A stretch of 64,000 nucleotides of DNA from Saccharibacillus alkalitolerans (GCF_011090185.1 NZ_JAAFGS010000003.1:667308-731307); one strand, 5' to 3'. Positions 42,942-51,091 are shown, numbered from the stretch's first letter. Program-made: numbers and translations. The notes: generated by a model not told the origin, from the sequence alone.

Positions 42942-43214
42942 ATGTCTCTACCGCCTTCTTCCGGCCAGAAGCCGCGGCACGCCGGCGATTCGGCAAAATG
43001 GCTGACGGTCTGCGCGGGCTGCGGCAGAGTCCGTATGGAAAGCGGCTGGAACGCCCCGACGTCGCCGGAATACGCTCGAGCTATCCTGACGCACGATCTC
43101 TGTCCCGATTGCATACGCGCTCTGTATCCGAAGTATGCGAGCGTCGCCGATCGGCTCCAGAACGACACGTACCCTCGAGCCGAGCCGGCAATACAAAAGG
43201 CGCAGATTCCATAG
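42942..43214 (+). CDS. Small CxxC zinc-ribbon-like protein
   Basis: This 90-residue protein has one compact domain: WLTVCAGCGRVRMESGW, then HDLCPDCIRALYPKYA. The paired CxxC motifs separated by about 27 residues suggest a zinc ribbon. The same CxWCxKVR...HGICPxCxxxLYPE pattern is familiar as a module at the ends of some PAS/receiver signalling proteins; here it stands alone. It follows the HTH gene by four bases. A terminator (43199-43225) overlaps its last codons. Function unknown. Confidence 0.7.
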   Translation: MSLPPSSGQKPRHAGDSAKWLTVCAGCGRVRMESGWNAPTSPEYARAILTHDLCPDCIRALYPKYASVADRLQNDTYPRAEPAIQKAQIP

Positions 43215-43225
43215 GAACCTGCGCC
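43199..43225 (-). terminator. Terminator of the tRNA Glu-Lys-Leu unit
   Basis: On the minus strand GGCGCAGGTTCC pairs with GGAATCTGCGCC across a three-base loop, followed by TTTT. It lies 13 bases beyond tRNA-Leu copy 2 and overlaps the 3' end of the convergent CxxC protein gene. Confidence 0.88.
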
Positions 43226-43233
43226 TTCCGTAT

Positions 43234-43323
43234 TCGTATGCGGTAGAGAGGACTCGAACCTCCACGGGTATACACCCACTACCCCCTCAAGATAGCGTGT
43301 CTGCCATTCCACCACTACCGCAT
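43234..43323. repeat. 90-bp direct repeat, right copy (contains tRNA-Leu)
   Basis: This is the exact copy of 41008-41097. The enclosed 2.1-kb segment holds the UreF-like gene, the XRE pair and the CxxC protein gene. Confidence 0.95.
43239..43321 (-). tRNA. tRNA-Leu (GAG), copy 2
   Basis: This 83-nt gene is identical to copy 1 (41013-41095). It is the last tRNA of a unit transcribed from the promoter at 43583-43612 (Glu, Lys, Leu). Confidence 0.95.
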
Positions 43324-43388
43324 ATCCGATATCGTTCGTATCACGAACGTTCACCACTTCTTTCATTTTCTTCGCGAAAATGAAATGG

Positions 43389-43461
43389 TGAGCCATGAAG
43401 GACTCGAACCTTCGACACCCTGATTAAAAGTCAGGTGCTCTACCAACTGAGCTAATGGCTC
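43389..43461 (-). tRNA. tRNA-Lys (TTT)
   Basis: 73 nt. Acceptor GAGCCAT/ATGGCTC with discriminator A; anticodon arm CCTGA-CTTTTAA-TCAGG gives anticodon TTT. A hairpin with an exact CATTTTC/GAAAATG core (about 43352-43391) lies between it and tRNA-Leu and may help processing. Confidence 0.95.
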
Positions 43462-43467
43462 AAAGCA

Positions 43468-43539
43468 TGACCCGTAGGGGATTCGAACCCCTGTTACCTC
43501 CGTGAAAGGGAGGTGTCTTAACCCCTTGACCAACGGGCC
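43468..43539 (-). tRNA. tRNA-Glu (TTC)
   Basis: 72 nt. Acceptor GGCCCGT/ACGGGTC with discriminator A; anticodon arm CCTCC-CTTTCAC-GGAGG gives anticodon TTC. Only six bases separate it from tRNA-Lys. Confidence 0.95.
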
Positions 43540-43582
43540 TTATCGTTCATTCGGCTTTCGCTCTCGCTTAAGCACAAGTAAG

Positions 43583-43612
43583 AGTATAGCAAATGCGAAG
43601 ACGAGTTTGCAA
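43583..43612 (-). promoter_or_regulatory. Predicted promoter of the tRNA Glu-Lys-Leu unit
   Basis: On the minus strand TTGCAA (43607-43612) and TATACT (43583-43588) have 18-base spacing, and an A/T-rich tract follows upstream. It lies 44 bases from the tRNA-Glu 5' end. Confidence 0.65.
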
Positions 43613-43719
43613 GCCTTTTTTAAAATTTATTTTTATTTTTTTCTAAACCGCAGATCGAACACCGAACACCGCCTCTTCCCCTGCTCGGCATCCGTCCTAA
43701 AAGAAAAAAACAATAAAAA

Positions 43720-43741
43720 GAGGAACCCTCTCAGGTTCCTC
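43720..43741 (-). terminator. Terminator of the tRNA Asn-Ser unit
   Basis: A perfect stem GAGGAACC/GGTTCCTC has a six-base loop and, on the minus strand, TTTTTATTG after it. It lies 42 bases beyond tRNA-Ser and splits the cluster into two transcription units. Confidence 0.82.
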
Positions 43742-43783
43742 GTCCGGTCAAGTATAGTAGTCCCTTATGATTAAAAAATATGG

Positions 43784-43872
43784 CGGAGAGAGAGGGATTC
43801 GAACCCTCGCACCGCTAACGCAGTCTAACCCCTTAGCAGAGGGTCCCCTTATAGCCACTTGGGTATCTCTCC
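43784..43872 (-). tRNA. tRNA-Ser (GCT)
   Basis: An 89-nt class II tRNA. Acceptor GGAGAGA/TCTCTCC with discriminator G; anticodon loop CTGCTAA gives anticodon GCT; the variable arm is long and the T loop contains TTCGAAT. Confidence 0.94.
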
Positions 43873-43883
43873 AAAAAAAATGG

Positions 43884-43956
43884 CTCCCCGAACAGGACTC
43901 GAACCTGTGACAACTCGATTAACAGTCGAGTGCTCTACCAACTGAGCTATCAGGGA
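43884..43956 (-). tRNA. tRNA-Asn (GTT)
   Basis: 73 nt. Acceptor TCCCTGA/TCGGGGA with discriminator G; anticodon arm CTCGA-CTGTTAA-TCGAG gives anticodon GTT. Its 5' end overlaps the last bases of the 101-codon reading frame ending at 43950. Confidence 0.95.
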
Positions 43957-44255
43957 ACATTGTTTGGCGTCGGAACGTCTAACGTTTCAACAAGATATAA
44001 TTTAGCATGCCGGGACTTTTTCGTCAACCCTTTTTTCAAAAAAATCGGAATACAAAAAGAACCCTCATCACCTCCGGTGAAATTCGGGTTCTTATAACGG
44101 CCTTTGTGTTTGATTTTCTCGAGCGTTTCCTGTTTCGTCTTCGTTCTCCGGGTTCGCAGGTCGGCGCTTGCATACGGGCTTCTGAGCTCCGCCGCATCGA
44201 ACTTCCCTTCCCTGATCCGCTTGTCGCGCAATTTTCTCGCCGCCGATTTGGCCAT
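43950..44255 (-). CDS. Small basic hypothetical protein with read-through C-terminus
   Basis: The frame has 101 codons from ATG 44255, which has AGGAGG eight bases upstream. The N-terminal part, MAKSAARKLRDKRIREGKFDAAELRSP and then RTRRTKTKQETLEKIKHKGRYKNPNF in pieces, is strongly basic, of a type seen as short conserved proteins in Bacillaceae. The reading frame then passes through a terminator hairpin (44057-44093), the tRNA-Asn promoter and seven bases of tRNA-Asn before stopping. The last 35 codons are therefore probably not original coding sequence; a stop-codon or frame loss near 44057 is likely. Function unknown. Confidence 0.6.
   Translation of the reverse strand: MAKSAARKLRDKRIREGKFDAAELRSPYASADLRTRRTKTKQETLEKIKHKGRYKNPNFTGGDEGSFCIPIFLKKGLTKKSRHAKLYLVETLDVPTPNNVP
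43999..44027 (-). promoter_or_regulatory. Predicted promoter of the tRNA Asn-Ser unit
   Basis: On the minus strand TTGACG (44022-44027) and TAAATT (43999-44004) have 17-base spacing and lie 43 bases upstream of tRNA-Asn. It falls inside the 3' part of the reading frame ending at 43950. Confidence 0.7.
44057..44093 (-). terminator. Terminator inside the 3' part of the small basic gene
   Basis: AAGAACCC pairs with GGGTTCTT around an inner CACC/GGTG, followed by TTTTT on the minus strand. It has the form of a genuine intrinsic terminator although the reading frame continues through it. Confidence 0.8.
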
Positions 44256-44292
44256 GTGCGGTTCCTCCTTCTCGTCTTGAAAAAAGATATCG

Positions 44293-44314
44293 GTCTCCCG
44301 CAGCCGGGAGACCT
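44293..44314 (-). terminator. Terminator of the SprT-like gene
   Basis: A perfect stem GGTCTCCC/GGGAGACC is followed after eight bases by TTTTTT on the minus strand. It lies about 100 bases past the SprT-like stop and 38 bases before the small basic gene. Confidence 0.7.
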
Positions 44315-44415
44315 CTTTATTATATCTTATTTTCATGACGAAAACCTCCGCTCTCGCGCGATTCCACCGAAGAACCGTTTCCCCGGGAAAAGAACAGGCG
44401 AATTTCTTTCGGCTT

Positions 44416-44913
44416 TCAGCTCCCGCTCGCTTCGGGCCGCAGTTCTTCCAGACGAAGCTTCCCTGCGCAGCGCCCGCAGCGATAGCGAGAAGCATCCATC
44501 CGTCGCTTGCGCTTGTATTCCATGCCGCAGGCGGAACAGGTCAACTTATATTTGAACGGAAGCGTGCGCTTGGCCTTATCCGGCAGCGCCTGACAGTACC
44601 GGCTTCCGCCTACCTTGGCAAGCAGGCGCTTGAAGTCGGCGTCCCGGTGACGGTAGCCTCTTCCCGCGATGTGCAAATGGTAGTGGCATAACTCGTGCTT
44701 GATAATCCCTTCCACCGCTTCCTCGCCGTGTATCCGAAGCTGGTGCGGATTGATTTCGATATCGTGAGACCGAAGCGCATAACGCCCTCCGGTCGATCGC
44801 AGTCTGGCATTGAAAAAAGCGCGGTGACGGAACGGTACGCCGAAGTGTTCGAGCGATACCTTTTCGATCCACTGCTGAAGCTCATCGTCGGTCATGGTCC
44901 GCTCGCTGTGCAA
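44416..44913 (-). CDS. SprT-like metalloprotease-fold protein
   Basis: This 165-residue protein carries the zinc-binding HELCHYH motif (His73, Glu74, His77) followed by HLHIAGRGYRHRDADFKRLLAKVGG, as in SprT/Spartan proteins. A C-terminal zinc ribbon has LTCSACGMEYKRKR and YRCGRCAGKLRL. Bacterial SprT proteins are poorly characterised; eukaryotic Spartan cleaves DNA-protein crosslinks. The start is probably TTG 44913, with GGGGGG seven bases upstream; ATG 44895 is the alternative. It is a single gene between the tRNA region and a serine hydrolase. Confidence 0.9.
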   Translation of the reverse strand: MHSERTMTDDELQQWIEKVSLEHFGVPFRHRAFFNARLRSTGGRYALRSHDIEINPHQLRIHGEEAVEGIIKHELCHYHLHIAGRGYRHRDADFKRLLAKVGGSRYCQALPDKAKRTLPFKYKLTCSACGMEYKRKRRMDASRYRCGRCAGKLRLEELRPEASGS

Positions 44914-45055
44914 TGTGCATCCCCCCTTTATATGAATCCTTCTATTGAATTGTAACTTGTCCTTGGACTACACTGTCAAGGACAGGTTGCGCGTAAGCGC
45001 AATCAAGATGCAAGCTGCATGATCCAAATCACAAAGTCGTCTGGAGGCGCATATC

Positions 45056-46543
45056 ATGAATATGAACACACTGCCGAGACGCCGGCCCGAAGAAGCCGGC
45101 GTCGATCCGCAGGGCATTATCGATTTCCTGGATGCCGCAGCGAAAGAACAATTCGACCTGCGGAGCTTCATGCTGCTGCGTCGTGGCGAAGTCGCGGCGG
45201 AAGGCTGGTGGGCGCCGCATGCGCCGGAAGACCGGCACGCGATGTACTCGGTCAGCAAAAGCTTTACGTCGACCGCCGTCGGCCTGGCCGTCGAAGAAGG
45301 GCTGCTCGCGGTCGAAGACAAAGTCGCCGATCTGCTGCCTGAACTGCTGCCCGCGGAGCCGCATCCGAATTTATTAAAAATGACCGTGCATGATCTGCTT
45401 GTCATGGGCACGGGTCAGAAGGAAGATCCGCTGAACGCGGTTCGCCCCGTTCCGGACAGCGACTGGGCTCGCACGTTTCTGTCCGCGCCCGTCGAAAACG
45501 TTCCCGGAACCGTCTTCTCCTACAGCAGCGGGGCGACTTACATGCTGTCGGTCATTCTGCAGAAGCTGACCGGACAGAAGATCGTCGATTATCTTGAACC
45601 GCGGCTGTTCGCCCCTCTCGGCATACAGCGAAAGACTTGGCAGGAAAGCCCGCAGGGCGTCACGACCGGCGGCTGGGGACTGAAGCTGTCCAGCGAGGAT
45701 CTCGCCAAATTCGGACAGCTTTATCTGCAAAAAGGCAGGTGGAACGGGCGGCGGCTCGTGCCGGAAAAATGGGTGGAACTCGCGTCATCGAAACGTATCG
45801 ATAACGGAGATAACGAGGGCGGCGACTGGACGCGCGGTTACGGCTACCAATTCTGGATGTGCCGCCACAACGCTTACCGCGCCGACGGGGCGTTCGGGCA
45901 GTTCTGCCTGATCCTCCCGGATCAGGAGGCGGTAGTCGTATTTACGTCCGCCATCTCCCGGACCCAGGAGCTGCTCGAGGAAGTCTGGAAGCATCTGCTG
46001 CCGGCGATGCGGGACGAGCCGCTTGCGCCCGGCGCGTCGGGCGAAGAAGCCGCCGCGCGGCTGCGAGCGCTGGAATACGCGCCGGAGCCGGCGGGCGAAA
46101 TCCCGGCGGAAGAGCCGTGGTCCGGCCGGACATATCGGCTGGAAGGGGAAGTGGAGAACGGCTGGAAGCCCGAAAGCGTACGCTTTACGGCGGACAAAGA
46201 CAGTTCGGTCCTCGTCGAGCTGTCGGAAGCCGCGAACGACGGGTCGCCCGGAAAGTCCCGCATCACGGCAAGCTGCGGCGCCGGGAAATGGAACCTTGCC
46301 GAAGCGCCGATATCCGGCAGCAGCCTGAACTTCGCGCCGGACATCGGACCTGCGCACGGTTGGGTCAGCCGCCGCGAAGACGGGTCGCTCCGGCTCTCGA
46401 TCCGCTTCGCCGAAGAGCCGATCCAGTTGAATCTGAAAGCCGTTTTCGAAGGCGGCCGCTTGGAATTGACCGAGCTCGGCAGCGAAGAACTCGGAATCAA
46501 AGCCGTAACGGTCAGCGGTCAAGCGGAAAATCCGGCAAACTAA
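45056..46543 (+). CDS. Serine hydrolase, class C beta-lactamase family
   Basis: This 495-residue penicillin-binding-protein-like hydrolase has the S-x-x-K motif YSVSKSF (Ser65, Lys68) and the Y-x-S/N motif YSS at 156-158. The beta-lactamase domain spans about 10-330. The last 150 residues form a separate beta-rich domain resembling lipocalin-like DUF3471 segments that often follow such enzymes. No signal peptide is seen, so it may act in the cytoplasm as an esterase or peptidase. GGAGG lies eight bases before the ATG. It ends at a bidirectional terminator shared with tex. Confidence 0.9.
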   Translation: MNMNTLPRRRPEEAGVDPQGIIDFLDAAAKEQFDLRSFMLLRRGEVAAEGWWAPHAPEDRHAMYSVSKSFTSTAVGLAVEEGLLAVEDKVADLLPELLPAEPHPNLLKMTVHDLLVMGTGQKEDPLNAVRPVPDSDWARTFLSAPVENVPGTVFSYSSGATYMLSVILQKLTGQKIVDYLEPRLFAPLGIQRKTWQESPQGVTTGGWGLKLSSEDLAKFGQLYLQKGRWNGRRLVPEKWVELASSKRIDNGDNEGGDWTRGYGYQFWMCRHNAYRADGAFGQFCLILPDQEAVVVFTSAISRTQELLEEVWKHLLPAMRDEPLAPGASGEEAAARLRALEYAPEPAGEIPAEEPWSGRTYRLEGEVENGWKPESVRFTADKDSSVLVELSEAANDGSPGKSRITASCGAGKWNLAEAPISGSSLNFAPDIGPAHGWVSRREDGSLRLSIRFAEEPIQLNLKAVFEGGRLELTELGSEELGIKAVTVSGQAENPAN

Positions 46544-46604
46544 ACTTGATTAAAAAAGGCCGACCCGCGTTCTTCGCAATCGTTCGGCATCTCGCCGCAT
46601 CGAC

Positions 46605-46640
46605 AAAAGCGCCCCCGGAATAAATTCCGGAGGCGCTTTT
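46605..46640. terminator. Bidirectional terminator between serine hydrolase and tex
   Basis: The stem AAAAGCGCCCCCGGAAT/ATTCCGGAGGCGCTTTT has a short loop and T-runs on both strands. It serves two convergent genes. Confidence 0.9.
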
Positions 46641-46691
46641 CGCATGCGCGGCAGCTGCCGCTTTATTCAATCATGAAGCAAGGAACGCGGT

Positions 46692-48905
46692 TCAGCCCCG
46701 CTCCACCGGCCCGCGCATCGTCAGACCGACGCGGCCTTTTTTGAGGTCCACGTTCAATACCCAGACCGTCACGGTGTCGCCGACAGCCACGACGTCCATC
46801 GGATGCTTGACGAATTTCGAGCTGAGCTGCGAAATATGCACCAGGCCGTCGCTCTTGATGCCGATATCGACGAACGCGCCGAAGTCGATGACGTTGCGCA
46901 CCGTGCCCTGCAGCTCCATGCCCGGCTGCAGGTCTTCGATCTTCAGCACGTCCGTGCGGAAGATCGGCGCCGGCAGTTCTTCGCGCGGGTCGCGGCCCGG
47001 ACGCAGCAGACTCTCCATAATGTCGCGCAGCGTCGGCAGGCCGACTTCCAGCTTGTCCGCCAGCGCCTGGGCATCCGCCGCTTCCAGCGCTTCGCGCATC
47101 TTCACCGTGCCGAGGTCGGCCGCGGTCACGCCGAGTTCGGCGAACAGCCGGTCGACGACTTTGTACGATTCCGGGTGAATCGGCGTCCGGTCGAGCGGAT
47201 TCGTTCCCTCGATGCGCAGGAAGCCCGCGCACTGTTCCAGCGTTTTGGCGCCGAGACGCGGCACTTTTTTCAATTCGGCGCGGCTGGCGAACGAACCGTT
47301 CTCCTCGCGGTATTTGACGATGTTGCGGGCGGTCGTCTGGTTGATGCCCGCGACATAGGAGAGCAGCGACGGCGAAGCCGTATTCACGTCGACGCCGACG
47401 TGGTTAACGGCGGATTCGACGACGGCTTTCAATTGGCCTTCGAGCTGCTTCTGGGAGACGTCGTGCTGATACTGCCCGACCCCGATCGCTTTCGGATCGA
47501 TCTTGACGAGTTCCGCCAGCGGGTCCTGCACCCGGCGGGCGATCGAAGCGGCGCTGCGCTCCGCGGCGTCCATGTCCGGGAATTCTTCCTGGGCGATCTT
47601 CGACGCCGAATATACGCTGGCGCCGGCTTCGTTGACGATGAGATACGCCAGCTTGCGGCGTCCGGCGTGGCCGGCGATCCAATCGGCGACGAATTGTTCC
47701 GTTTCGCGCGAAGCGGTGCCGTTGCCGATCACGATCAGCTCCAGGTCATACTTTTCCACCAGCTCGCTGAATTTCTCGGCGGCTTCGCGGACCTGACTGC
47801 GCGGCGGCGTCGGATAAGTGACGGCGACTTCGAGCAGTTTGCCCGTCTCGTCGAGCGCCGCCAGCTTGCAGCCCGTCCGGAAAGCCGGGTCCACGCCCAG
47901 CACGCGCTTGCCGCGCACCGGCGGCTGCAGCAGAAGGCTGCGCAGGTTGCCGGCGAAGATCGAGATCGCCTGGGCGTCTCCTTTTTCCGTCAGTTCGCCG
48001 CGAACTTCGCGCTCGATCGACGGGGCGATCAGGCGCTTGTAGGCGTCTTCGATCGCGCGCTCCAGCAGCGGATGCACGGGCGAAGAGCCTTTGATGATCC
48101 GCTTGGAGATATAGCGCAGAATCGGCGCGGAATCCGTCTCCAGCGATACTTTCAGCACGTTTTCGCGTTCCCCGCGGTTGATGGCGAGAATGCGGTGCGG
48201 CGGCATTTTTTTGGCCAGCTCGCTGTATTTGTAATACATTTCGTACACGGACTCGGCGGCAGCGTCTTTCGCTTCCGTGACGAGAATCGCGTGATCGAGC
48301 GTATAAGTCCGCACCCAGGCGCGAATCTTCGCGTCGTCGGCGAGCTGCTCGGCCACGATGTCGAGCGCCCCCTGCAGCGCTTCCTCGGCGGAAGCCACGC
48401 CTTTTTCGTCGGAAACGAAGCGGGCCGCCTCCTTATCGACGTCGGCGCGTCCCGGCTGGCTCATCAGCCATTCCGCCAGCGGCTCAAGCCCTTTCTCTTT
48501 CGCTACGCTGGCGCGCGTTTTGCGCTTCTGACGGAACGGGCGGTACAGGTCTTCGACCTGCTGCAGCTTGACCGCGTCCAGGATGGAGCGCTTCAGCTCT
48601 CCCGTCAGTTTGCCCTGCTCTTCGATGATGCGCAGCACTTCCTGCTTGCGCACGTGAAGGCCGCGCGCGTACTGCACGCTGTCTTCGATATCTCGAAGCT
48701 GGTTCTCGTCCAGCTCTCCGGTCATTTCTTTGCGATAACGCGCGATAAACGGCACGGTATTGCCCTCGTCGAGCAGCGATACCGCCGCTTTCACCTGCTT
48801 GGCGGCTATGCCCAGCGCTTCCGCCGTCCGGCGGAACATCGCGTCGCGTTCGGCGGCCGTCATTTCGGACGAGCCGGTTTCCGTGGTCACTTCCAGATCC
48901 GACAC
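46692..48905 (-). CDS. tex: Tex family RNA-binding transcription accessory protein
   Basis: There are 737 residues with the full Tex layout: an N-terminal helical HTH-like region, a YqgF/RNase-H-like domain (LGVDPAFRTGCKLAALDETGKLLEVAVTYPTPP in pieces, about 325-430), helix-hairpin-helix repeats (VDVNTASPSLLSYVAGINQTTARNIVKYREENG in pieces, about 500-560) and a C-terminal S1 domain (GMELQGTVRNVIDFGAFVDIGIKSDGLVHISQLS in pieces, about 650-720). Tex binds RNA and influences transcription and stress phenotypes. The start is GTG 48905 with GAGGGAG upstream. Length and domains are normal. Confidence 0.96.
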   Translation of the reverse strand: MSDLEVTTETGSSEMTAAERDAMFRRTAEALGIAAKQVKAAVSLLDEGNTVPFIARYRKEMTGELDENQLRDIEDSVQYARGLHVRKQEVLRIIEEQGKLTGELKRSILDAVKLQQVEDLYRPFRQKRKTRASVAKEKGLEPLAEWLMSQPGRADVDKEAARFVSDEKGVASAEEALQGALDIVAEQLADDAKIRAWVRTYTLDHAILVTEAKDAAAESVYEMYYKYSELAKKMPPHRILAINRGERENVLKVSLETDSAPILRYISKRIIKGSSPVHPLLERAIEDAYKRLIAPSIEREVRGELTEKGDAQAISIFAGNLRSLLLQPPVRGKRVLGVDPAFRTGCKLAALDETGKLLEVAVTYPTPPRSQVREAAEKFSELVEKYDLELIVIGNGTASRETEQFVADWIAGHAGRRKLAYLIVNEAGASVYSASKIAQEEFPDMDAAERSAASIARRVQDPLAELVKIDPKAIGVGQYQHDVSQKQLEGQLKAVVESAVNHVGVDVNTASPSLLSYVAGINQTTARNIVKYREENGSFASRAELKKVPRLGAKTLEQCAGFLRIEGTNPLDRTPIHPESYKVVDRLFAELGVTAADLGTVKMREALEAADAQALADKLEVGLPTLRDIMESLLRPGRDPREELPAPIFRTDVLKIEDLQPGMELQGTVRNVIDFGAFVDIGIKSDGLVHISQLSSKFVKHPMDVVAVGDTVTVWVLNVDLKKGRVGLTMRGPVERG

Positions 48906-49069
48906 AAAATCTCCCTCTTTCTGCTGCTGCTTGTTCTCCGGCCGTCCCGGCTTACGCCCGGACGTTCCGGCGCATTTCGCGGGCGTTCGCCGCGAAAAAC
49001 GGTGTTTTTATTATGACAGACGAACGCGTCCTTGGGCAAACCAAAATGTTCGGTCGACCCGGCGGACAT

Positions 49070-50008
49070 TCATACGCCCACGCGGATATGGCGTGCGAAA
49101 CGTCCTTTGCGCACGATACAGTGCTCCGCGAGCCGGAAGCCGGCCGCTTCGACTTGGGGACCGATCTCTTCCGTCGCCACGATTACGCAGCGCTTCGCCA
49201 ATCTCCGCGCCGCTCGGAGCATTTCGAGCCTTTCCTCTGCCGTCAGCACCGAGCACAGATTATACGGCAGGTCGAGAACGAGCGCATCGTAATGCCCTTC
49301 GAGCGTTCGCATGTCCGCCACGACTACCGTGCCGGGCAGGCCGAAGTGCGCCAGATTTTCCCGCGCTCCGATCGCCGCCAGCGGATTCAAGTCGAAGCCG
49401 TCCATATCGATGCCCATCGACTTCGCCTCGATCAATACGGTCCCGATGCCGCAGCAGGGATCGACCGCCTTGATCCCTTCCGGCACGGGCACGGCGATAT
49501 TCGCCACCGCCCGGGCCGTCCGCGTGCCGAGCGCCGTCGAATACTGGCGCGGCTTCTCGTTATGACGCAGCCAGACGGGCTCGCTCTCCGTATACGGACC
49601 GAGCAGCCATTCCTCGCCGGAACGCGCGATGCCGTACAGCCGCTGCGGCCGCTTCATTTCGGCTTTCCCCCGAATATTCGCCCCTACCGTCCGCTCGATG
49701 CGCCGGCGCTCGTCGTAATCGGCTTCGCCGTCCGCCTCGATATACCGAAGCTTGAACGTTTCCCCGTTCAGCGCCAGTTCCGAAGCCGCTTCCGAGGCCT
49801 CCTCCAGGCTGCCGCCCCTTTTTTCGACCGTCAAACGGCCGCGCAGAAAAGGGCTGCGCGACGGATCGACGAGACGGTCCGACAGCATGAAGCGCTCCCC
49901 CGGCTCACCGTTCAGCAGCAGACCGAGCTCCAGCTCGCAGAGCGGCCGTTCATCCTCGTGGCAGGCGAAATCGTACAAATAAACGGAATCCCGTTCCACT
50001 TTCTCCAT
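49070..50008 (-). CDS. TRM11/TrmG10-like RNA methyltransferase
   Basis: This 312-residue class I SAM-dependent methyltransferase has motif I VDPCCGIGTVLIEAKSMGID, motif II FDLNPLAAIGARENLAHFG and the catalytic DLPYNL (an NPPY-like motif IV). The N-terminal part contains a THUMP-like region typical of enzymes that methylate guanosine 10 of tRNA. The start is set at ATG 50008 (GGGGGA nine bases upstream); ATG 50017 is possible. Longer forms would begin beyond a terminator (50034-50072) that belongs to the upstream serine dehydratase operon. The specific RNA target is not determined from sequence. Confidence 0.82.
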   Translation of the reverse strand: MEKVERDSVYLYDFACHEDERPLCELELGLLLNGEPGERFMLSDRLVDPSRSPFLRGRLTVEKRGGSLEEASEAASELALNGETFKLRYIEADGEADYDERRRIERTVGANIRGKAEMKRPQRLYGIARSGEEWLLGPYTESEPVWLRHNEKPRQYSTALGTRTARAVANIAVPVPEGIKAVDPCCGIGTVLIEAKSMGIDMDGFDLNPLAAIGARENLAHFGLPGTVVVADMRTLEGHYDALVLDLPYNLCSVLTAEERLEMLRAARRLAKRCVIVATEEIGPQVEAAGFRLAEHCIVRKGRFARHIRVGV

Positions 50009-50033
50009 CCGCTCCATTCCCCCATCAAAAAGA

Positions 50034-50072
50034 CGGAGCGCCCGGTCGTTCATGCCGCCCGGGTCCGCTCCG
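50034..50072 (-). terminator. Terminator of the sdaAB-sdaAA operon
   Basis: On the minus strand CGGAGCGGACCCGG pairs with CCGGGCGCTCCG (small mismatch) and is followed by TCTTTTTG. It lies 84 bases past the sdaAA stop and immediately before the methyltransferase start. Confidence 0.75.
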
Positions 50073-50155
50073 CCGTTCTTTCGCGCAGACTTCGATTCTT
50101 TCAACTTTTGTCCGCAAACGTTCATGCTCTCTTTTGCAAAAATATAAAATCCGGC

Positions 50156-51091
50156 TTATTCCGCTCCTTCGCCGACCGGAGCCGCCGCTTCTTCCGCTTC
50201 CGGCTCCAGCGGTTTGCGCCCTTTCATCAGCCCTTCGGTCAGCTTGCGTCCCGTCGGCGTCTGGGCAAGCCCGCCCTGTCCCGTCTCGCGGTGTCCGCTC
50301 GGCATCGCCGCGCCCACTTCCAGCATGACGCTGACCACTTCGTCGGACGGAATGGCGCTGCGCACGCCGGCCAAACCCATATCGGCCGCGGCCAACGCGT
50401 TGACCGCGCCGAGCCCGTTGCGCACGATGCACGGAATCTCGACAAGGCCCGCCACCGGGTCGCAGATCAGGCCCAGCGTATTTTTGAGCGCCAATCCGAC
50501 GGCATGCATCGCCTGTTCGGCGCTGCCGCCCCGCAGCTCGACAAGCGCGCCGGCCGCCATGCCGATCGCCGAGCCCACTTCCGCCTGGCAGCCGCCTTCG
50601 GCTCCGGAAATGAACGAGTTGTTGGCGATGACGTAGCCGATAGCTCCCGCCGCGAACAGCCCGTTCACCATATGCTCGTCGCTCCAGCCGAAGCGCTCCT
50701 GCGAACTGACGAACACGCCGGGAATAATGCCGCAGGAACCTGCCGTCGGCGTGGCGATGATGCGGCCCATCGAGGCGTTCACTTCGGACACCGCGAGAGC
50801 GTAAGCCATGGCGCGCGACGAAGGGTCTCCCGAGGAAGGCGTGCCGTTTTCCGCTAAGTCGAGCACCTTCACCGCGTCTCCGCCGCTGAGCCCGCTGCGC
50901 GACACGGTCTGTTCCGTCAACCCGCGGCGTACCGCTTCTTTCATCTTTTCGTAATAGTCGGCCATCTGCGCCACGATTTCCTCGCGCGGGACGCCCGTTT
51001 CCGCCGCCTGATCCTCGATCATGACCTCGGCCAGCGTTTTGCCTTCGTTCAGGCTGATTGCCGCCAGTTCTTTCAGTGTCCGAAATCTCAT
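50156..51091 (-). CDS. sdaAA: L-serine dehydratase, iron-sulfur-dependent, alpha subunit
   Basis: With SdaAB this [4Fe-4S] enzyme deaminates L-serine to pyruvate and ammonia. The 311 residues include TAGSCGIIPGV, AEGGCQAEVGSAIGMAAG and CDPVAGLVEIPC, which provide the cluster-binding cysteines. ATG 51091 overlaps the sdaAB stop (ATGA), fixing the start. The C-terminal 25 residues are Glu/Ala-rich and appear to be a species-specific tail. The coupled arrangement is the standard one in Firmicutes. Confidence 0.95.
   Translation of the reverse strand: MRFRTLKELAAISLNEGKTLAEVMIEDQAAETGVPREEIVAQMADYYEKMKEAVRRGLTEQTVSRSGLSGGDAVKVLDLAENGTPSSGDPSSRAMAYALAVSEVNASMGRIIATPTAGSCGIIPGVFVSSQERFGWSDEHMVNGLFAAGAIGYVIANNSFISGAEGGCQAEVGSAIGMAAGALVELRGGSAEQAMHAVGLALKNTLGLICDPVAGLVEIPCIVRNGLGAVNALAAADMGLAGVRSAIPSDEVVSVMLEVGAAMPSGHRETGQGGLAQTPTGRKLTEGLMKGRKPLEPEAEEAAAPVGEGAE

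Noticed and set aside
46803..49016. 737-codon plus-strand frame opposite tex
   Set aside because: It is the antisense image of Tex with no recognisable domain; high G+C keeps it open.
49070..50125. Longer N-terminus for the TRM11-like methyltransferase
   Set aside because: The extension would start upstream of a terminator hairpin with a T-run that ends the sdaAA transcript, and it has no good ribosome-binding site.
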